Source of the DNA: Cryobacterium sp. N22
GTDB taxonomy: Bacteria; Actinomycetota; Actinomycetes; Actinomycetales; Microbacteriaceae
DNA length: 64,000 bases
Assembly (NCBI RefSeq): GCF_002929555.1
Contig: NZ_PJJP01000033.1
Span: forward strand, 62,001-126,000
Direction: 5' to 3'
Shown piece after piece: positions 59,363-64,000 of this stretch. The position numbers and the translations under genes are program-made. The notes beneath the pieces were generated by a model. The model did not search any database. It saw nothing but the letters and a program-made list of their open reading frames with translations, and was not told the origin of the DNA. The stretch's first letter is position 1; each line of letters opens with the position of its first letter.

Positions 59363-60331
59363 TCAGTCCTCCTGGCCGAAGGCGCGTTTCTGCACAACGC
59401 GCAGGAACAGGAATGAGAAGGCGAAGGTCACCAGGGCGATGACGATCGAGGTGGCGGCAGCGGAGTAGATGTCGTCGCGGGTGAAGGCATCCCGGTAGAC
59501 CAGCATCAGCGGCGACCAGCTGGTGGACAGCGAGTTGGTGAGCGGGCGGAGCGTGGTGGGCTCGGCGAACACCTGCAGGGTGGCGACCATCGAGAACAGC
59601 GCGGTCATCACGATCGCCGGGGCGATGATGGGGATCTTGATGCGCAGCGCGATCTGGATCTCGCTGGCGCCGTCCAGCTTGGCGGCCTCATAGATGTCGG
59701 AGGGCACCGACTTGAGGGAGGTGTACATCACGATCATGTTGAAGCCCACGCCACCCCAGAGGGCGATGTTGGCGATCGCGAAGGTGACTCCGCCGGAGGA
59801 GAGCAGCGACGGCACGTCCCATCCGAGCTTGTCGAAGACGAAGTAGAACGGGCTCACGGCGGGGAGGTACAGGAAACCCCAGAGCAGCGAGCTGATCACG
59901 GCGGGCACGGCGTACGGCAAGAAGATGGCCGTGCGGGAGAAGCCTGCGGCGCGGGTGCGGCGGGAGTCCAGCAGCAGGGCGAAGAGCAACGCGAGGCCCA
60001 GCATCAGCGGAATCAGGATGAAGCCGTAGACCAGCACTCGTCCCACACTGGCGCCGAACTCCGTGTTCGTGAGGGTCGTGACGTAATTGTCGATGCCGGC
60101 GAAGACCGTGCTGCGGGCACCGGACCCGAGGCCGAGGCCGGAGACCTTGGTCTTCTGGAAGCTCAGGAAGAGCGTGTAGAAGATGGGCGCGGCCATGAAG
60201 GCCACGAACAGGATGATGCCGGGTGCCAGCATGGCGTAGGGCACGAGCACCCTCGAACGGAAGGTGCCGCGTCCCCGGCGTACCGATGGGGTGCTGCTCC
60301 GGGTGGCCACGGGGGCCTCTGTCACTGTCAC
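59363..60331 (-). CDS. CUT1 sugar ABC transporter permease, MalF-like
   Basis: A 322-residue permease with six main hydrophobic segments; the EAA motif is DIYEAAKLDGASEIQIALRIKIPIIAPAI. A basic N-terminus precedes the first helix (YAMLAPGIILFVAFMAAPIFYTLFLSF). Start GTG at 60331. It follows the binding protein after a 146-bp gap that holds a hairpin and a 14-bp tandem repeat, and precedes the MalG-like gene by 3 bp. Confidence 0.92.
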   Translation of the reverse strand: MTVTEAPVATRSSTPSVRRGRGTFRSRVLVPYAMLAPGIILFVAFMAAPIFYTLFLSFQKTKVSGLGLGSGARSTVFAGIDNYVTTLTNTEFGASVGRVLVYGFILIPLMLGLALLFALLLDSRRTRAAGFSRTAIFLPYAVPAVISSLLWGFLYLPAVSPFYFVFDKLGWDVPSLLSSGGVTFAIANIALWGGVGFNMIVMYTSLKSVPSDIYEAAKLDGASEIQIALRIKIPIIAPAIVMTALFSMVATLQVFAEPTTLRPLTNSLSTSWSPLMLVYRDAFTRDDIYSAAATSIVIALVTFAFSFLFLRVVQKRAFGQED

Positions 60332-60375
60332 GAGTTGTCCTCAATCGACGCGATCTGGGTGGTGATGGATGGTGC

Positions 60376-60411
60376 GGGGAGGCCGCCGGCCGGTCGGCCG
60401 GCGGACTCCCC
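60376..60411 (-). promoter_or_regulatory. 17-bp hairpin between the CUT1 binding protein and permease genes
   Basis: GGGGAGGCCGCCGGCCG (60376-60392) and 60395-60411 are inverted repeats with one mismatch and a GT loop. The core CGGCCGGTCGGCCG is identical to that of the hairpin after ytfQ. No T-run follows. Confidence 0.82.
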
Positions 60412-60443
60412 AGGGTGGCGCAGACGACGCGCCGGTTACCCGA

Positions 60444-60490
60444 CCGTGTCTATTCGGCCGTGTCTATTCGGCCGTGCCTATTCGACCGTG
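60444..60490. repeat. 14-bp tandem repeat overlapping the 3' end of the binding-protein gene
   Basis: CCGTGTCTATTCGG occurs at 60444-60457 and 60458-60471, then CCGTGCCTATTCGA at 60472-60485 and a partial CCGTG. The third unit contains the stop codon and the last codons of the binding-protein gene, so the array seems to have grown from the gene's own end. Confidence 0.85.
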
Positions 60491-61779
60491 AAGCCGCTCT
60501 TCTTCATGTCGGCGGTGGTGATCTTCTGCATTGCAGCGACGGCATCGAGGAAGGCGCTCTGGGTCTTGGCGTCGGCCGCCTTCGCGAACTCGTCGTTGTA
60601 GGCGCTGTATGCCACGTTCACGTTCGGGCCGTAGGTGAACGGGCTCACGGTGTCGGCCACCTCGGCGGCGACGTCGTAGAAGTCCGGCTGGTTGCTGAAG
60701 AACTCCGGCGGCGCGGTCAGCGCGGCCTTGGCCTGGGCGGCGTCGGCGGGGTAGATCCCGGCCGTGGTGACCAGGGCCTGGACGGCTTCGGCGTCGGTGT
60801 TCAGCCAGGTGGCGAACTTGGTGGCCGCCTCCGGGTGCTCAGACTGCGTGGTCACGGCCGTGGACGATCCGCCCCAGTTGCCGGTCGCGGGTGCGTCGAC
60901 ATCCCACTGCGGCATGGGAGCGGCCTTCCAGAGGCCGGCGGTGTCTGCGGCGTTGCCGCCGAGCACACCGGGAGCCCAGACGGCGCTCAGCCAGCCCACC
61001 TGTTCGCCGTTGTTCAGGCCGGCGTTCCACTCGGGCGTGTACATGGGCTTGTTGTCGATGACGCCCTCTTCGACGAGGCCGCCCCAGTAGCCGGCAACGG
61101 TCTCGGTGGGGGTTTCGGCGATGTCGACGCTCCAGGCGTCACCGTCGATGCCCCACCAGGAGGCACCGGCCTGCTGAGCCATGCCGGTGAACCAGCCGGC
61201 GTCGTTGGACGAGAAGGTGCCCAGGTACTTGGCCGGGTCGGAGGCGTGCACGGCGCGGGCGACCTCGGCGTATTCGTCCCAGGTGGTGGGCACGGCCAGG
61301 CCGAGCTGCTCGAGGATGTCGGCCCGGTAGAAGAACATCATGGGTCCGCTGTCCTGAGGGACCGCGTAGATTGCGTCGGAGCCGAGGGTGACGGAGTCCC
61401 AGACGCCGTCGGCGAAGGAATCTTCGATGTCGCCGGCGCCGTATTCGGTCAGGTCGGCCAACGCGTCGGACGAGACCAGGGTGGGGATCTTCTGGTACTC
61501 GGCCTGGATCAGGTCGGGCGCACCGCTGCCGGCCTTGATGGCCGTGAGCAGCTTGGTGATCGCGGGGTCGCCGCCGTCCTGCTTCTGCACGGTGACCTGG
61601 ATGTCGGGGTTCTCCGCGTTCCAGATGTCGACGACCTCTTCGAGGTTCGGGGCCCAGGCCCAGTAGTTCAGTTCGACCGGGCCGTCACTACCTCCGCCCG
61701 TGTTTGCTGAACAACCTGACATGAGCAGTGTGGCGGCCGTGGCCATGGCCACTGCCCCTACCCGAATTGACGTGCGCAT
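60478..61779 (-). CDS. CUT1 sugar-binding lipoprotein
   Basis: A 433-residue extracellular solute-binding lipoprotein (SBP_bac_1 family). Signal RVGAVAMATAATLLMSGCS carries the lipobox. The mature protein has YWAWAPNLEEVVDIWNAENPDIQVTV and GSGAPDLIQAEYQKIPTLV, typical of oligosaccharide binders, and is Trp-rich (YWGGLVEEGVID, WDVDAPATGNWGGSS). Its operon faces a GH42 beta-galactosidase gene, so the ligand is probably a galactoside or arabinogalactan fragment. AAGGAGGA precedes ATG 61779. Confidence 0.9.
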   Translation of the reverse strand: MRTSIRVGAVAMATAATLLMSGCSANTGGGSDGPVELNYWAWAPNLEEVVDIWNAENPDIQVTVQKQDGGDPAITKLLTAIKAGSGAPDLIQAEYQKIPTLVSSDALADLTEYGAGDIEDSFADGVWDSVTLGSDAIYAVPQDSGPMMFFYRADILEQLGLAVPTTWDEYAEVARAVHASDPAKYLGTFSSNDAGWFTGMAQQAGASWWGIDGDAWSVDIAETPTETVAGYWGGLVEEGVIDNKPMYTPEWNAGLNNGEQVGWLSAVWAPGVLGGNAADTAGLWKAAPMPQWDVDAPATGNWGGSSTAVTTQSEHPEAATKFATWLNTDAEAVQALVTTAGIYPADAAQAKAALTAPPEFFSNQPDFYDVAAEVADTVSPFTYGPNVNVAYSAYNDEFAKAADAKTQSAFLDAVAAMQKITTADMKKSGFTVE

Positions 61780-61852
61780 TCGTCCTCCTTGATGAAAGCT
61801 GGGTGCTGTGTGGTGGCGCCCCGCTGCCGTATCGAGAAAACTCGGTGCTGAC

Positions 61853-61952
61853 TGGGAGCGGTACTAGTAATCCATAGATTTACAGCGTTGTCAACATGCG
61901 GAATTGACATGGACTCTGGCGATTGGCTGTGCTAGAACTGGGAGCGCACACA
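61853..61952. promoter_or_regulatory. LacI-type operator-like sites and promoter between the CUT1 operon and GH42 gene
   Basis: TGGGAGCGGTACTA (61853-61866) and TGGGAGCGCACACA (61939-61952) share the half-site TGGGAGCG, half of the palindrome TGGGAGCGCTCCCA used by several actinobacterial LacI regulators. A TG-extended -10 (TAGAAC, 61933-61938) sits next to the second copy, with TGGACT 17 bp upstream; TTGACA (61904-61909) and TTGTCAA form another inverted pair. Confidence 0.55.
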
Positions 61953-61972
61953 GTTGAAGGAGCCCTAGACCA

Positions 61973-64000
61973 ATGTCGATCCACACCCCATTCCCCGCCA
62001 GAGAGCCCACGACAGACCGGTGGGTGAAGGGCACGACCGGGCTTCGCTACGGTGGCGATTACAACCCGGAGCAGTGGCCACGCGAGACCTGGCTGGAAGA
62101 CATCGAGCTGATGAAACAGGCCGGTATCAACCTGGTCAGCATCGCGATCTTCGCCTGGGGCATCCTGGAGCCGCGCGAGGGCGAATACGACTTCAGCAAG
62201 CTCGATGACATCTTCGGCCTGCTGCACGAGGCCGGCATCGACATCGACCTGGCCACGCCCACCGCGGCGCCGCCGGCCTGGTTCTGGAAGAAGTACCCGG
62301 ACTCCCGGCCGGTCACCCGCGACGGCATCACCCTGGGCAACGGTTCCCGCGGCATGGTCAGCCCGTCGAGCCCCGACTACCGCCGGGCCGCCGCCGCGAT
62401 CACCGAGCAGCTCGCCCGCCGGTACGCGAACCACCCGGCCCTCGTGCTCTGGCACGTGCACAACGAGTACGGCGCGCCGATCAGCGACTCCTACGACGAC
62501 TACTCGGTCGCCGCCTTCAGGATCTGGCTGCAGAAGCGTTACGGCACCCTCGACACCCTCAACGAGAAGTGGGGCACCACCTTCTGGGGCCAGGTCTACG
62601 GCGAGTGGGACGAGATCGACGCACCCCGCCAGTCGGCCTCGGTGACCAACCAGGCGCAGCGCCTGGACTTCCACCGGTTCACCTCCGACGCTCTGCTCGA
62701 GTGCTACATCAACGAGCGTGACGTCATCCGCCGGTTCACCCCGGACATCCCCGTGACCACCAACTTCATGGCCACCAACTGCCTCTCCCCGGACTACTGG
62801 AAGTGGGCCAGGGAAGTGGACATCGTCGCCAACGACCACTATCTGGTGGCCGAACGCGCCGACAACCACGTGCTGCTGGCGATGGATGCCGACCTCTCCA
62901 GGTCACTGGCCGGCGGGGCCCCGTGGATCCTGATGGAGCACTCCACCGGCGCCGTCAACTGGCAGCCGCGCAACATCGCCAAGCGTGCCGGCGAGATGGC
63001 CCGTAATTCGCTTTCCCACCTGGCCCGCGGCGCCGACGGCATCCTGTTCTTCCAGTTCCGGGCCTCCAGGTTCGGCGTCGAGAAGTTCCACTCCGCGATG
63101 CTGCCGCATGCCGGAGCCGAGACCCGGGTCTGGCGCGAGGTCGTTGCACTGGGCGAAAGCCTCGGGTCACTCGAGGCCGTGCGTGGATCCCGCGTGCAGG
63201 CTCGCGTGGCGCTGCTCTGGGACACCGAGTCGTTCTGGGCCCAGGACTTCGAATGGCGTCCGAGTGCCGAACTGGGCCACCGTGAACGCCTCGAGGCCTT
63301 CTACACGGCACTCTGGAACCGCAACGTCTCGGTGGACTTCGCACATCCCACTGCCGACCTCACCGGCTACGACCTCGTCATCGCACCCAGCCTCTACCTC
63401 GCCGGACCGGCGGCGTCGGCGAACCTCACCGGCTACGTGCGGGACGGCGGCCACCTGGTGGTCTCCTACTTCTCTGGAATCGTCGATGAAAACGACACCG
63501 TCTACCCCGGAGCCGCGCCCGGCGCGCTGCGCGAGGTGCTCGGCCTGACCATCCCCGAGTTCCTCCCCCTGCACGAGAGCGAGACCGTCACCCTCAGCGA
63601 TTCCCGCACCGGAACCGCCTGGACCGACGACATCGAGGTCTCCACCGCCGAGGTGCTGGCCCGGTACGTGGACGGCCCCGCCGCCGGCGGACCGGCCCTC
63701 ACCCGCAACGCCTTCGGTGCGGGGTCCGCCTGGTACATCTCGACCAAGCTCACCGGCACCGACCTGGACTCCCTGCTGCTCGACGTGCTCAACACGGCCG
63801 GCATCGAGGCGGCCCGCGGCATCGATGGTGTCGAGACCATCATCCGGTCCACCGACACCGACGAGTTCCTGTTCCTGATCAACCACACGGATGCCGACCA
63901 GTCCTGGCCGGCCACCGGAACCGAGCTGCTCACGAACGACGCGGTCGACGGCACCGTCCTGGTTCCGGCCGGGCTCACCCGGGTGGTGCATCGCACCCTG
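61973..64000 (+). CDS. GH42 beta-galactosidase (3' end beyond the window)
   Basis: 676 codons are open from ATG 61973 to the edge with no stop, so only the last few residues are missing for a GH42 enzyme (about 680-700). The TIM barrel opens with RYGGDYNPEQWP; the acid/base is Glu165 in WHVHNEYGAP and the nucleophile Glu322 in WILMEHSTGAVNW. The trimerisation (GATase-like) domain starts near RVQARVALLWDTESFWA. It cleaves terminal beta-D-galactosides, probably intracellularly as no signal peptide is seen. GAAGGAG precedes the start. Divergent from the CUT1 importer, sharing regulatory sites with it. Confidence 0.95.
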   Translation, partial: MSIHTPFPAREPTTDRWVKGTTGLRYGGDYNPEQWPRETWLEDIELMKQAGINLVSIAIFAWGILEPREGEYDFSKLDDIFGLLHEAGIDIDLATPTAAPPAWFWKKYPDSRPVTRDGITLGNGSRGMVSPSSPDYRRAAAAITEQLARRYANHPALVLWHVHNEYGAPISDSYDDYSVAAFRIWLQKRYGTLDTLNEKWGTTFWGQVYGEWDEIDAPRQSASVTNQAQRLDFHRFTSDALLECYINERDVIRRFTPDIPVTTNFMATNCLSPDYWKWAREVDIVANDHYLVAERADNHVLLAMDADLSRSLAGGAPWILMEHSTGAVNWQPRNIAKRAGEMARNSLSHLARGADGILFFQFRASRFGVEKFHSAMLPHAGAETRVWREVVALGESLGSLEAVRGSRVQARVALLWDTESFWAQDFEWRPSAELGHRERLEAFYTALWNRNVSVDFAHPTADLTGYDLVIAPSLYLAGPAASANLTGYVRDGGHLVVSYFSGIVDENDTVYPGAAPGALREVLGLTIPEFLPLHESETVTLSDSRTGTAWTDDIEVSTAEVLARYVDGPAAGGPALTRNAFGAGSAWYISTKLTGTDLDSLLLDVLNTAGIEAARGIDGVETIIRSTDTDEFLFLINHTDADQSWPATGTELLTNDAVDGTVLVPAGLTRVVHRTL

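Overview
The window comes from a high-GC actinobacterium. Codon use, the ACR3/ArsR, Ohr, class Ib nrdHIEF and GH42 genes, and many copies of the 20-mer TGGTCGAGCTTGTCGAGACC all fit Microbacteriaceae (Cryobacterium or a close relative is my inference). No rRNA, tRNA, CRISPR array, integrase or intact transposase was seen.

Layout. 0-7.6 kb holds stress and housekeeping genes: a divergent arsR/acr3 pair, Hsp20, GNAT, a MarR regulator divergent from an Ohr/OsmC peroxidase, a TetR of the butyrolactone-receptor type with a perfect palindromic operator, a universal stress protein, a secreted protein and acetolactate decarboxylase. 7.7-11.5 kb is a heterodimeric ABC exporter with one degenerate ATP site. 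11.5-17.5 kb (minus strand) is a likely operon with a multi-membrane-span histidine kinase, a NarL-type response regulator, a Ddn-like protein, and the tmsA/tmsB pair for 10-methyl branched fatty acids. 17.7-21.6 kb has a small membrane protein, a multicopper oxidase and a SulP transporter, closed by a strong terminator.

21.8-35.9 kb is an accessory defence island of mixed base composition. It holds an unassigned two-gene unit, a TnsA-like endonuclease divergent from a small putative DNA-binding protein, a complete type I restriction-modification system (hsdM-hsdS-hsdR), and a three-gene type II CBASS operon (CD-NTase, E2-E1 Cap2, effector). In the CBASS operon the JAB/JAMM deconjugase (Cap3) appears fused to the N-terminus of a TIR-SAVED effector, giving one JAB-TIR-SAVED polypeptide. 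This is the most unusual system in the window.

36-40.3 kb is nrdHIEF, with tandem NrdR boxes 32 bp apart and DnaA boxes upstream, and a palindromic repeat between nrdF and nrdE. 40.4-64 kb is devoted to sugars. It contains a ytfQRT-yjfF (galactofuranose-type) importer, an orphan second YtfR-like ATPase with a LacI regulator, an AbiEi-like gene, and a long arabinose operon (araB remnant, araD, araA, ChvE-like binding protein, mmsA, mmsB). The operon is controlled by a LacI-type AraR with four visible operator-like palindromes. After it come a second LacI regulator, a CUT1 importer and a GH42 beta-galactosidase that runs off the end. The araB gene is reduced to 33 codons, so as read here the arabinose operon lacks its kinase. 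In all three importer operons a long hairpin follows the binding-protein gene.
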